A stretch of DNA of 64,000 bases from Sporobacter sp963675425 (lineage in GTDB: Bacteria > Bacillota > Clostridia > Oscillospirales > Oscillospiraceae). The stretch lies in contig OY776214.1 in NCBI GenBank assembly GCA_963675425.1, forward strand, positions 372,001 to 436,000. The letters run 5' to 3'. Positions 19,330 through 26,672 of the stretch are shown here, piece after piece. Below the pieces are notes generated by a model. It worked only from the letters and a program-made list of their open reading frames with translations. It was not told where the DNA came from and did no database searches. The translations under genes were made by a program, and so were the position numbers. Position 1 is the stretch's first letter. Each line of letters opens with the position of its first letter.

Positions 19330-20343
19330 TCAGACGTCCAACCCGGCGTATTTTTCAAGCTTGCCGCGCACGGCGTCAATTACGGACGGCTCGCCGGATT
19401 TCGACAGCTTGCGCAGCCCTTCTTCCCGGCTCATATATCCCTCGCGGACGAGGCCGGCAATTTCCATGCAATAGGGGTTAAATCCGTATTGTTCCATATG
19501 TAGAAAATTGGCGTAGGAGTTTAAAAGGCAGTTGGTGCTGTTGACGTCCGTGTTCGTCGGCCTTTCCCAGCCAAGCGAAGAGATTGCCCTGAAAATGGCA
19601 TCTTCACTATAGGTTTCGAATACGAGCGGGTAAACGAGCGACGGGATACCGTCCGTATGCGCCTCAAGCCAGCCGGCATCCAAAAAATAGCCGCCGTAAG
19701 CCTCGCCGAGCCCGGAAACGATGGGTGTTTTAAACTGCTTTTGATTGGCTGCAATCATCCTGTGATCAAGCTTTATAATAGGGGATTTTACCGGCGCTTG
19801 TCCCGGCGTCCAGCCGAAGCAGACAAACGGAATCTCGCGCAGGATCGCTTCCCTGTACGTCACGGTTTTAACAAGGCCGATGCAGGCCGTACAGACAGAG
19901 CTGGCCCTCTCCAGCGCTTTACGTGGGAATATATCGCCCGACTCTGCCAGCCTAAAGATTTTCGCCAGCTTTGGAAGCGACGGCTTGACGACGAGGCTGT
20001 CCACGTCAAGCGCAGCCGTTACCGTATCAATATTTCGCCGGCACTGGTCTGTTAAAAAACCGTTGTCAAACGTGACGGCCAGGACTGAAACGTTATAATC
20101 CTTGCGCAGCCGATAAAGCGTATAAGTGCTGTCTTTCCCGCCGCTGTATGCCAGCAGGACCTGATAGGGACGCTTTTTATACGCGCTAAAGGCCTCGGAA
20201 AGCTGTTTTTCCGCCTCGTCGGGCGTATAAGACAAAGCGCTGCCGCGCGTCTGGCGCTGACGGCAGTAATTACACAGTCCGTCCTCGCCGATGTGGACAC
20301 TGAAAACATTATCGTTAAGCGTACAGCTTTTGCATTCTTTCAA
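19330..20343 (-). CDS. ANH-type ATP pyrophosphatase, WbpG/PseA-like (N-acetyl sugar amidotransferase family)
   Basis: 337 residues. The N-terminus has the paired cysteine pattern CKSC...GLCNYC typical of the WbpG/PseA family, followed by the PP-loop SGGKDSTYTL near residue 55 and a further CTAC near 140. Relatives convert a sugar acetamido group to an acetamidino group using ammonia; other ANH enzymes insert sulfur to form thioamides. Either chemistry could apply here. The start is a TTG at 20343, 16 bases after the ACP stop, with AAGGGGTGG upstream; longer in-frame starts lie inside the ACP gene. It runs directly into the ligase gene. Confidence 0.8.
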   Translation of the reverse strand: MKECKSCTLNDNVFSVHIGEDGLCNYCRQRQTRGSALSYTPDEAEKQLSEAFSAYKKRPYQVLLAYSGGKDSTYTLYRLRKDYNVSVLAVTFDNGFLTDQCRRNIDTVTAALDVDSLVVKPSLPKLAKIFRLAESGDIFPRKALERASSVCTACIGLVKTVTYREAILREIPFVCFGWTPGQAPVKSPIIKLDHRMIAANQKQFKTPIVSGLGEAYGGYFLDAGWLEAHTDGIPSLVYPLVFETYSEDAIFRAISSLGWERPTNTDVNSTNCLLNSYANFLHMEQYGFNPYCMEIAGLVREGYMSREEGLRKLSKSGEPSVIDAVRGKLEKYAGLDV

Positions 20344-20359
20344 CGCTGAAACCCACCCC

Positions 20360-20629
20360 TTACAGTGCCGGCCCAAGTTTATGGATGACAAACTGGCTGA
20401 TGCGGCTGATGGTGTCGAGATTCTCCGGCAGGATCTCTTCGTCGGCGATCTTGACGTTAAATTCACTTTCCAGAAACGTGATAAGCTCTAAAATACCTAA
20501 AGAATCCAGAATTCCGTGCTCGATGAGCGATGCGTCGTCAGAAAACTCGTCTTCAGCGTATCCGAACAGATAATGCTCTTGCAAAAAATTCCGGATCGGC
20601 CGGGAGATTGTCAATACTTGTTCATTCAT
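20360..20629 (-). CDS. free-standing acyl carrier protein
   Basis: 89 residues, acidic, one carrier domain. The phosphopantetheine site is the serine of GILDSLGILEL, near residue 43. It is a stand-alone thioester shuttle, distinct from the carrier domains of the peptide synthetase. The gene lies between the hexapeptide acyltransferase and the ANH protein genes, 15 and 16 bases from each, so it is part of the operon. Its likely loader is the ligase encoded at 17846-19327. A housekeeping fatty-acid ACP is less likely given these neighbours and the atypical sequence. Confidence 0.9.
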   Translation of the reverse strand: MNEQVLTISRPIRNFLQEHYLFGYAEDEFSDDASLIEHGILDSLGILELITFLESEFNVKIADEEILPENLDTISRISQFVIHKLGPAL

Positions 20630-20644
20630 ATGTATCAGCCCCGT

Positions 20645-21232
20645 TTACTCCTCTATATGCGTTTGGCGGTATTTCTCCGAAAATCGCTGTTCAAGCTTTT
20701 CAAGCCCACGGCTTCTCTGGCGGACAGGCCGGGCTGGGGTGCCGGCGCAAATCATCCAGGCCGGCAGGCTTTTGGATACGAGGCTCATAGCGCCGACAGC
20801 CGCCCCTTCGCCAATTTCAACATCTGGCAGTATGACGGATGTCGTGCCGACGATCGCGTATTTATGAATGGTCACTTTCCCTTTAAAAACGTTCAGGTAT
20901 TCGTCGGGAACGGTGGGATTTGTTAAAAATTCACCGGAATAGTCGTCTGAAATGGAATAAACCGTTACACGGCTTGACAGCCCCGAAAAATCGTGCATGA
21001 CAACGCCGGCGCCGCCAATTCCGCCAATGAGCATACAGTAGGGCGCAATATGTATGTGATTGTGCAGGATAATATCACCGGACAGAAAGACAAAATCATC
21101 TATCCGGACATGGTCGCCGATTCTGATGCGCTCCGGCGCGTATATACTTGTTTTCCGGCTGAGCTGGACATCTTTGCCCAGCGATTTGAAGCCCATTCGG
21201 TCCAATTCGTCACGCTTAAAAAAAGAATCCAT
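20645..21232 (-). CDS. left-handed beta-helix (hexapeptide repeat) acyltransferase
   Basis: 195 residues. Imperfect hexapeptide repeats (I-x-I-G-x-x and similar) run from about residue 30 to 165, including IRIGDHVRIDD, the histidine-bearing IILHNHIHIAPYC and VEIGEGAAVGAMSLV, ending with the usual AGTPARPV. This is the fold of sugar and amino-sugar O- or N-acetyltransferases of the maltose/colanic acid type. First gene of the five-gene operon, with AAGGG upstream of the ATG and a strong promoter about 110 bases away. Its acyl donor could be acetyl-CoA or the ACP encoded next; that is not decidable here. Confidence 0.85.
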   Translation of the reverse strand: MDSFFKRDELDRMGFKSLGKDVQLSRKTSIYAPERIRIGDHVRIDDFVFLSGDIILHNHIHIAPYCMLIGGIGGAGVVMHDFSGLSSRVTVYSISDDYSGEFLTNPTVPDEYLNVFKGKVTIHKYAIVGTTSVILPDVEIGEGAAVGAMSLVSKSLPAWMICAGTPARPVRQRSRGLEKLEQRFSEKYRQTHIEE

Positions 21233-21251
21233 ACCGCACCCTTAAAAGCTC

Positions 21252-21288
21252 CCGGCCACTTGGGCCGGCAGCAATTTTTAGTAATTGC
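21252..21288 (-). promoter_or_regulatory. two small hairpins in the leader of the five-gene operon
   Basis: The transcript leader contains GCAATT/AATTGC (21271-21288) and CCGGCC/GGCCGG (21252-21268), the latter followed by GAGCTTTT. It could be a weak attenuator. I see no known riboswitch. Confidence 0.3.
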
Positions 21289-21323
21289 GCCGCCGAATCC
21301 GGCAATGAATATTTGATACCTAA

Positions 21324-21352
21324 TTGCATAAATAACAAACGTATTATACAAT
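21324..21352 (+). promoter_or_regulatory. divergent sigma-A promoter of the UPF0316 gene
   Basis: Plus strand TTGCAT (21324-21329), 17-base spacer, TACAAT (21347-21352). It occupies the same DNA as the minus-strand promoter, so both cannot be bound by polymerase at once. Confidence 0.6.
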
Positions 21353-21371
21353 AACAGCAGTAAATAGACAA
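21343..21371 (-). promoter_or_regulatory. sigma-A promoter of the acyltransferase-ACP-ANH-ligase-asnB operon
   Basis: Minus strand TTGTCT (21366-21371), 17-base spacer, consensus TATAAT (21343-21348). Its -10 overlaps the -10 of the divergent promoter by two bases. Confidence 0.75.
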
Positions 21372-21422
21372 CTATTATTATGAAATGCCGTTACAACCGA
21401 GTTTATGACAAGGAGGTCTTTA

Positions 21423-22028
21423 ATGAATTTTATATCTCATCTTATGGACAGCGCTGTATTCAGCTGGGTCGTGCTGCCGCTGCTTATTTTTATTTCAAGG
21501 ATATTTGACGTATCTGTCGGTACAGTCCGTATAATATTTGTATCCCGAGGCAAAAAACTTCTGGCGCCGATCCTGGGCTTTTTCGAGATTTCGATCTGGC
21601 TTTTGGCCATGGGGCAGGTCATGCAGAATCTGGACAATGCCGTATGCTTCATCGCCTACGCCTCCGGCTTTGCCATGGGTAATTTCGTCGGCATTTACAT
21701 TGAGGAAAAGCTGGCTATGGGCACGCTGATCATCCGTATCTTTCTGCCAAAGGACGACTGCAGCATGAAAGAACGGCTGTACGAAGCAGGCTTCGGCGTC
21801 ACCCGGATTAACGGACATGGTAGAAACGGTGATGTTGAGATCCTGTTTTCTGTCATAAAACGAAAGAATCTGGACAAAGCCGTTAAAATCATCGAAGCGT
21901 GCCAATCCAACGCTTTTTATTCCATAGAGGACGCCAAATCTGTTAGAAAAGGCTTTTTCCCGGAGGAAGCGCGAAGGGGTCTTAAGCTAAACCCCTTAAA
22001 ACGGCGCCGCATCAGAAAAGGCAAATAG
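21423..22028 (+). CDS. UPF0316 membrane protein (DUF5698/DUF2179)
   Basis: 201 residues. The first 100 hold about three hydrophobic segments (SWVVLPLLIFISRIFD, ILGFFEISIWLLAMG, CFIAYASGFAMGNF), matching the YebE/UPF0316 membrane domain. The rest is a soluble DUF2179 domain, a small fold also found at the C-terminus of YitT-type membrane proteins. The function of the family is not established. The start at 21423 has AAGGAGG 6 bases upstream; the ATG at 21405 lies ahead of that site. Transcribed away from the five-gene operon from an overlapping promoter. Confidence 0.85.
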   Translation: MNFISHLMDSAVFSWVVLPLLIFISRIFDVSVGTVRIIFVSRGKKLLAPILGFFEISIWLLAMGQVMQNLDNAVCFIAYASGFAMGNFVGIYIEEKLAMGTLIIRIFLPKDDCSMKERLYEAGFGVTRINGHGRNGDVEILFSVIKRKNLDKAVKIIEACQSNAFYSIEDAKSVRKGFFPEEARRGLKLNPLKRRRIRKGK

Positions 22029-22104
22029 CCCGGCTTATTTGGGCCGCAGCCAGGTTGCCGCCGGGTGCTCCTAGCAAATTACGCCGGGTACGCTTATTTA
22101 TGTA

Positions 22105-22134
22105 TTGACAAACACGACGGACGCGTGCTATTAT
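22105..22134 (+). promoter_or_regulatory. sigma-A promoter of the cobalamin riboswitch transcript
   Basis: TTGACA (22105-22110), 18-base spacer, TATTAT (22129-22134), directly upstream of the riboswitch. Confidence 0.65.
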
Positions 22135-22149
22135 GTATTCATAAAATAT

Positions 22150-22350
22150 AGTTTCAAGTGCCTCCTGGGGCGTCAGGCTTTCGGGGGAGAATAGAGAATC
22201 GGGTGAAATTCCCGTGCGGTGCCGCCGCTGTAAGCGCTTTTTAGGATTGTGCTCGTCGACGAAAGTCGGTCACTGGGAAACCGGGAAGGCAGAGCAAACT
22301 CCATGGAGAAATCTCCGGAAGCGTAAGCCAGAAGAACTGCTTGAAATGGA
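22150..22350 (+). promoter_or_regulatory. cobalamin riboswitch aptamer
   Basis: The conserved core is clear: GAATCGGGTGAAATTCCCG at 22195-22213, CGGTGCCGCCGCTGTAAG at 22217-22234, and a B12 box GTCACTG...CCGGGAAGGC at 22269-22290. The ends of the element are approximate. It binds a cobalamin form in nascent RNA and normally represses downstream genes. It is followed by a strong intrinsic terminator, but no coding gene follows for over 800 bases. Confidence 0.9.
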
Positions 22351-22399
22351 CTTAGCGCTCCGACCAGAGCGCGGTCAAATGATGATACGCAGGAATACG

Positions 22400-22440
22400 G
22401 CTGTGATAATCTGATTGATTATCACAGCTGTTTTATTTTT
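22400..22440 (+). terminator. intrinsic terminator, expression platform of the cobalamin riboswitch
   Basis: A perfect 12-bp stem GCTGTGATAATC/GATTATCACAGC (22400-22411, 22417-22428) with a five-base loop, then TGTTTTATTTTT. Confidence 0.9.
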
Positions 22441-22741
22441 CCTGAACGAAGCTTTCCTGCTTTCGTTTTCCCTCATCGCCTCGCGGGTGATATCGGGCCG
22501 TCACCCGCGGGTGAACTAAATTTCTCTCTGTCTAATTACCCGATATTGGAACGGCCCGCTCAACACATTGCGACTCCTTGTTTTTTGACATACATTCTCT
22601 CCTGTAATAGCCCGGGCGGTTTTGCGACTGCCGCCCGGGTCCATTACAACAAACCGCGTCTTAATTGTTAGGAGCAGCCGCCCGTCTGTCGCCAAATCAG
22701 ACGGGCTGTAGGCCGGCAGACTTTATGTTTGCCGGTTTTTT
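22441..22741 (+). ncRNA. structured non-coding region between the cobalamin riboswitch and a second terminator
   Basis: No open frame of note. Hairpins: CGCGGGTGA/TCACCCGCG (22482-22509) whose loop TATCGGGCCG can also pair with CCCGATA (22539-22545) or CGGCCC (22552-22557); CCCGGGCGG/CCGCCCGGG (22611-22639); CCCGTCTG/CAGACGGG (22681-22705). It ends in a terminator: CCGGCAGAC/GTTTGCCGG then TTTTTT (22713-22741). This would be a riboswitch-controlled small RNA of about 300 bases if the transcript reads through. Proposed from structure only. Confidence 0.4.
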
Positions 22742-22928
22742 CCTGTCAAGGATCAAAAAAGGGGTTGTAGCGGCTTCATGCTGTTGAAAAAACAGCGTTT
22801 TCTTCATCGTTAAGGATATAGACGGCGTGATATATTTATATAAGCGTCTCCTTTTTACATTTTTAGTAGTTTAAGCGTCAGCCTGATTCGCATTGACAGA
22901 AAATAAACCATTGTCAGCATCAATTTAT

Positions 22929-22995
22929 GTAACGCTTTACCAGTCTGCGCATAAGATTGTGACAATTGGTAAACACAATTGTGTAAGCGTTTCCC
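22929..22995. promoter_or_regulatory. two LacI-type operator-like sites
   Basis: TGTAACGCTTTACC at 22929-22942 is close to a perfect inverted repeat around a central CG and fits LacI/CcpA-family operators. A related TGTAAGCGTTTCCC lies at 22982-22995. The remaining sequence of 22742-23184 shows no gene; the 64-codon frame at 22893 has no ribosome binding site. Confidence 0.4.
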
Positions 22996-23184
22996 GTCGA
23001 GCGCTCTGCGAAACCCTGTGCCATTTATCAAAATCAGTACACGATTATTGTTTGTTTTACTTAGTGCCGTGTAACTTGCACAAATAACAGCTGTCTGAAT
23101 AGTGATTTATGACATGCTGCAAGGCTACTTTATTCAGCATTTTTATAATTCTTAATGCAATTCTTTCAGTAATCCAATGTAAGG

Positions 23185-23213
23185 TTGACAAGGGAACCGT
23201 CTGCTTCTATAAT
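23185..23213 (+). promoter_or_regulatory. consensus sigma-A promoter of the LacI-family regulator
   Basis: TTGACA (23185-23190), 17-base spacer, TATAAT (23208-23213): both hexamers match consensus exactly. The leader is about 85 bases. Confidence 0.8.
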
Positions 23214-23304
23214 CAAATATTATGTGTCAGAGTGATCTGAACGACATTATCCCGGTGCAGCCGTGCAACATCTGTAACTAAATCTAATTGTGGTGATTGT
23301 GCTT

Positions 23305-24300
23305 ATGAAGATCAATATTTATGATGTAGCGCGTACTGCAAATGTCTCAACAGCTACCGTATCCCGCGTCCTCAACAACAAAAGCCGGGTTTCACCCGAA
23401 ACGCGCCAGAAGGTGCAGGACGCCATCAACCAGCTTGATTACCGTCCCAGCGCCATAGCCCGGGGCCTCGTATTGAAGCACACCAAAACGGTCGGCATTC
23501 TGGTCACGGACATCACGGCGCCCAACTATGCCCGAACGGCTGCCGCCATGGAACGCGAGCTTTTTCAAATTGGTTACAGTTCCATTTTGTGCAACACCGG
23601 CGGCAGTATTGAAAATAATAAAGAATATCTGCACATGTTGATCAATCTCGGCGTTTGCGGCATCATCTGCATTGGTTCCGTTTTCAAAAACACGCTTCAG
23701 GAAACAATTATGCTATCCGAGTTTTCGCACGTCCCTTTCATTCTCAGCCATTGCCAGATCCCGGCTGACAATACGTATTCGGTGGTTATCGACGAAATAC
23801 ACGGCATACGGCTGTGTGTCGAGCACCTGAAGGAAAAAGGCCATCAAGATATCCTTTACATTAAAGACGCGGATACTTACAGCGGCGAGCGCAAGAAAAC
23901 AGCTTTCCGCGAGGCTATGACGCATTTAGACCTACCCGTAAATGAAAAGTCGATATTCAGCACCCACCGAAGCTACGAGGGCGGCATTGCCGCCGCGAAG
24001 GATATCATTGCCTCCGGCCGGAGTTTTTCAGGCTTAATCTTCGGTGACGACATTACGGCTGCCGGCGGATTATTTGCCTTAAAAAAAGCGGGATATTCCG
24101 TACCCAACGATGTGGCTATCATCGGCTATAATAACAACCCCTCATCCATCTGCTGTGATCCGCAGCTGACGACCGTCGACAACAAGACGGATATCATGGG
24201 CAGCCTTTCGGTCAAGCTCCTGCAGACAGTGCTTGAGCAGAAGGAAACCACGCGGCTTCTGTCCGTCACGCCGGAGCTTATTATCCGGGAAAGCACCTAA
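23305..24300 (+). CDS. LacI-family transcriptional regulator
   Basis: 331 residues. The N-terminal helix-turn-helix reads INIYDVARTANVSTATVSRVLNN, followed by the hinge helix region (YRPSAIARGL), then a periplasmic binding protein-like effector domain from about residue 58 (KTVGILVTDI) to the end. Sugar or nucleoside effectors are usual for the family, but no transport or catabolic genes adjoin it, so the target regulon is unknown. ATG at 23305 is chosen because it begins the canonical N-terminus and has GGTGAT upstream; GTG codons at 23290-23299 give only short extensions. Two operator-like sites lie about 310-375 bases upstream. Confidence 0.9.
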   Translation: MKINIYDVARTANVSTATVSRVLNNKSRVSPETRQKVQDAINQLDYRPSAIARGLVLKHTKTVGILVTDITAPNYARTAAAMERELFQIGYSSILCNTGGSIENNKEYLHMLINLGVCGIICIGSVFKNTLQETIMLSEFSHVPFILSHCQIPADNTYSVVIDEIHGIRLCVEHLKEKGHQDILYIKDADTYSGERKKTAFREAMTHLDLPVNEKSIFSTHRSYEGGIAAAKDIIASGRSFSGLIFGDDITAAGGLFALKKAGYSVPNDVAIIGYNNNPSSICCDPQLTTVDNKTDIMGSLSVKLLQTVLEQKETTRLLSVTPELIIREST

Positions 24301-24327
24301 CTGTCGCAACGTAATTTTATATCAATG

Positions 24328-24362
24328 AAGGCCGCCTCAAACGATGAGCTTGAGGCGGCCTT
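24328..24362. terminator. bidirectional terminator between the LacI-family and chemoreceptor genes
   Basis: Perfect 13-bp stem AAGGCCGCCTCAA/TTGAGGCGGCCTT, placed between two convergent genes. Flanking T-runs are weak. Confidence 0.65.
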
Positions 24363-24378
24363 CGATCCTGTCAAGGCG

Positions 24379-26499
24379 TTATTTGACCTGATAACGGTCA
24401 ACCATGTTATTTAACAGCTCTGCCTGCGCCGACATCTCCTGGCTGGAGGACGCGCTTTCCTCTGCCGTTGCCGTGTTGTTCTGCGCAACCTGCGAGATCT
24501 GCTCAATGCCCGAATTAAGCTGCTCGATGGTCTCGACCTGCCGCTTGGAGTCTTCAGCTATCTTTTTAGTGGCTTCAAAGGCGCGGTCGATACCTTCCAC
24601 CATGCTTGACAAAGACCTGTTCATGTCCTCTCCGATATTGACGCCGCCCTTTGCTTTCGTAATGTTGGCGTTGATCAGATTGTTTGTTTGTTTGGCCGCT
24701 TCCGCACTTTTCGTAGCCAGGTTTTTCACCTCTTCAGCTACAACGGCAAAACCCTTGCCATGCACACCGGCCCGGGCTGCTTCAACAGAGGCGTTGAGCG
24801 CCAGGATGTTAGTCTGAAACGCGATATCCTCAATTGTCTTGATAATATTGGCGATATTTGAGGATGCCGTATTGATTTCTTCCAGTGCCGTTAGAAGGTC
24901 TCGCATTTTGTCGCTGCCGTTTTCAGCATCCACATGGATCTTAGCGCTTATTTCACTCACTGTCGAAGCATTTTCCGCGTTGGCTTTTGTTTGCTCAACG
25001 ATGTCAGCCACTGTTGCATTAATCTCTTCGACAGCCGCGGCCTGCTCTGTCGAACCCTGCGCCAGATCCTGGGATCCAATGCTGATCTGCTGCGATGCTG
25101 AAGCAACGTTGGAAGCGGATTCCTTAATACTTTTTACAAGCTCACTCATTGAATCCATTATTTTGTTGAGACCGGCCATTATCAGTCTGTAATCGCCGTC
25201 ATACCCGGATACATCAGCGCGATCCAGCAGATTGCCTGCAACGATGTCTTCAGCGGTTTTATTGATATCCTTAACCATTTTCCGAATGGACTGCTGCACA
25301 TTTTTAAAGGAATCGGCCAGTTGCCGGGTTTCATCCTTACTCTTTATATCGATCTCAAAATCCATGTCGCCGTTTGAGAGGCTGTCAGCATGTCCGACGA
25401 GCTTGCGGATCGGCTTAACAATAGAACCCGAAATCAGCCAGATAGTGACCAAGATTAATATAAGCGCCACTGCAAAAACAATCACACCCTGGGTTATAAC
25501 TCTGCCGGCTTCAACGGATTTGAGCGGTACACTCATGCTGATGCTCCACGGCGTACCCGTATCTGTCAGCGTATATGGTATATAAACCCGGTACATGCCG
25601 TCGGTTTTCTCTTCAAATGTATTACTGTCCGTCATCGACGTGCCGTAGTCAATGCCGACTGAGGCCGTCTGCATGACCTGCGTCTCGTCGGCGGAAGCAA
25701 CATAAACGCCGTCACCGGATAACCATTGGCCGGTTATACCCTTGTCGGCAATGCTCTCCAGCGACTTTTGTACAGACTCGGCAGACACTTCATAGCCGAC
25801 GACACCTAAAAACGTACCATCCACGGTAATAGGGCACGCGATGGCGATGCATAGAGTCTCAACCCCGTCAACCGTCGTATAATAGGGCTCGCTGCAGACA
25901 TCTGTCATGCTGTCCTTTGTTTTATCGTAGAAGCTTTGATAATCAAAGGTTTCGCCCACATTATGCATTTTAAGCTTACAGGCTCCGTCGGCAGTCTTGT
26001 AATACCAGGTCATCATACGGCCTGTGCCGTCTGTGCCGTCGGCATTAACATACCGGGCGTCCAATCCGTCAAAGGCACTTGGCTCCCACAGCGTGAAAAT
26101 TCCCTTGTATATATCCGCGCTGCCATCAAATACGCCATACAGCATATTTGAAACGAGATTCCTGTTTGTTGTGTGGGATTCCACCATGTTGGCAAAGCTT
26201 TCTGCAAGCGCCTCCGATGTGCTTATTGGTTTTTCCAGATTGACTCTGATGGTTGCAACCAGCGCGTCCGCTTGCGATACGGCCTGTTCGTACGAAATTT
26301 TGTCCAACGCTGATGTCGAAGAAGACAAGATGGTAAATCCGACCGCACCAAACGATACGACCAGTGCCAGCGCGATGCTGAATAGCATTTTCATTTTGAT
26401 GCCGAATTTGCCAAGGTTGCCTTTTCTATCGAGATTGTCTTTTTTACCCAGTTTTTCTTTTTTTCCCAGGTTTAAAATTCTGCCGAGTTTATGGAACAC
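24379..26499 (-). CDS. methyl-accepting chemotaxis protein with dCache sensor domain
   Basis: Transmembrane chemoreceptor, 706 residues. A basic cytoplasmic tail of about 35 residues with repeated LGKK/LGK units precedes the first membrane helix (37-60). The extracellular part (about 62-335) looks like a double Cache domain. A second helix (338-360) leads to HAMP (about 361-413) and a second HAMP-like segment (EDIVAGNLLDRADV). The signalling domain has the conserved tip EDIAFQTNILALNASVEAA. No CheR-tethering pentapeptide is seen at the C-terminus (ends DRYQVK). The start is a GTG with AAGGAGG 7 bases upstream. The ligand is unknown. Separated from cheV by a terminator, so it has its own promoter. 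Confidence 0.95.
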   Translation of the reverse strand: MFHKLGRILNLGKKEKLGKKDNLDRKGNLGKFGIKMKMLFSIALALVVSFGAVGFTILSSSTSALDKISYEQAVSQADALVATIRVNLEKPISTSEALAESFANMVESHTTNRNLVSNMLYGVFDGSADIYKGIFTLWEPSAFDGLDARYVNADGTDGTGRMMTWYYKTADGACKLKMHNVGETFDYQSFYDKTKDSMTDVCSEPYYTTVDGVETLCIAIACPITVDGTFLGVVGYEVSAESVQKSLESIADKGITGQWLSGDGVYVASADETQVMQTASVGIDYGTSMTDSNTFEEKTDGMYRVYIPYTLTDTGTPWSISMSVPLKSVEAGRVITQGVIVFAVALILILVTIWLISGSIVKPIRKLVGHADSLSNGDMDFEIDIKSKDETRQLADSFKNVQQSIRKMVKDINKTAEDIVAGNLLDRADVSGYDGDYRLIMAGLNKIMDSMSELVKSIKESASNVASASQQISIGSQDLAQGSTEQAAAVEEINATVADIVEQTKANAENASTVSEISAKIHVDAENGSDKMRDLLTALEEINTASSNIANIIKTIEDIAFQTNILALNASVEAARAGVHGKGFAVVAEEVKNLATKSAEAAKQTNNLINANITKAKGGVNIGEDMNRSLSSMVEGIDRAFEATKKIAEDSKRQVETIEQLNSGIEQISQVAQNNTATAEESASSSQEMSAQAELLNNMVDRYQVK

Positions 26500-26622
26500 T
26501 TGTCTTCCTCCTTATGTTTGCTCTACCAAATATATCGTTATTCTGGATAATTTTTGTTAGTAGTTTATTGTATATATAACTTAATTGTGACTTGTGCTGT
26601 TTTGACATGGCCAAATATAGCA

Positions 26623-26656
26623 AAACCTCCAAACCCCGCAAAGGGCTTGGAGGTTT
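26623..26656 (-). terminator. intrinsic terminator at the end of the fliF-cheV operon
   Basis: Stem AAACCTCCAA/TTGGAGGTTT, 10 bp; on the minus strand it is followed by TTTTGCTAT. Located 17 bases after the cheV stop. Confidence 0.75.
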
Positions 26657-26672
26657 ACGTATATTGGTTCTG

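Noticed and set aside
19330..19503. Reading the ANH gene as asparagine synthase or PAPS reductase
   Set aside because: The PP-loop SGGKDS is shared, but there is no N-terminal glutaminase domain and the CxxC...CNYC start matches the WbpG/PseA group better.
22893..23087. 64-codon frame upstream of the LacI-family gene, possible target of the cobalamin riboswitch
   Set aside because: TTG start without ribosome binding site, odd composition, contains the operator-like palindromes, and lies beyond the second terminator.
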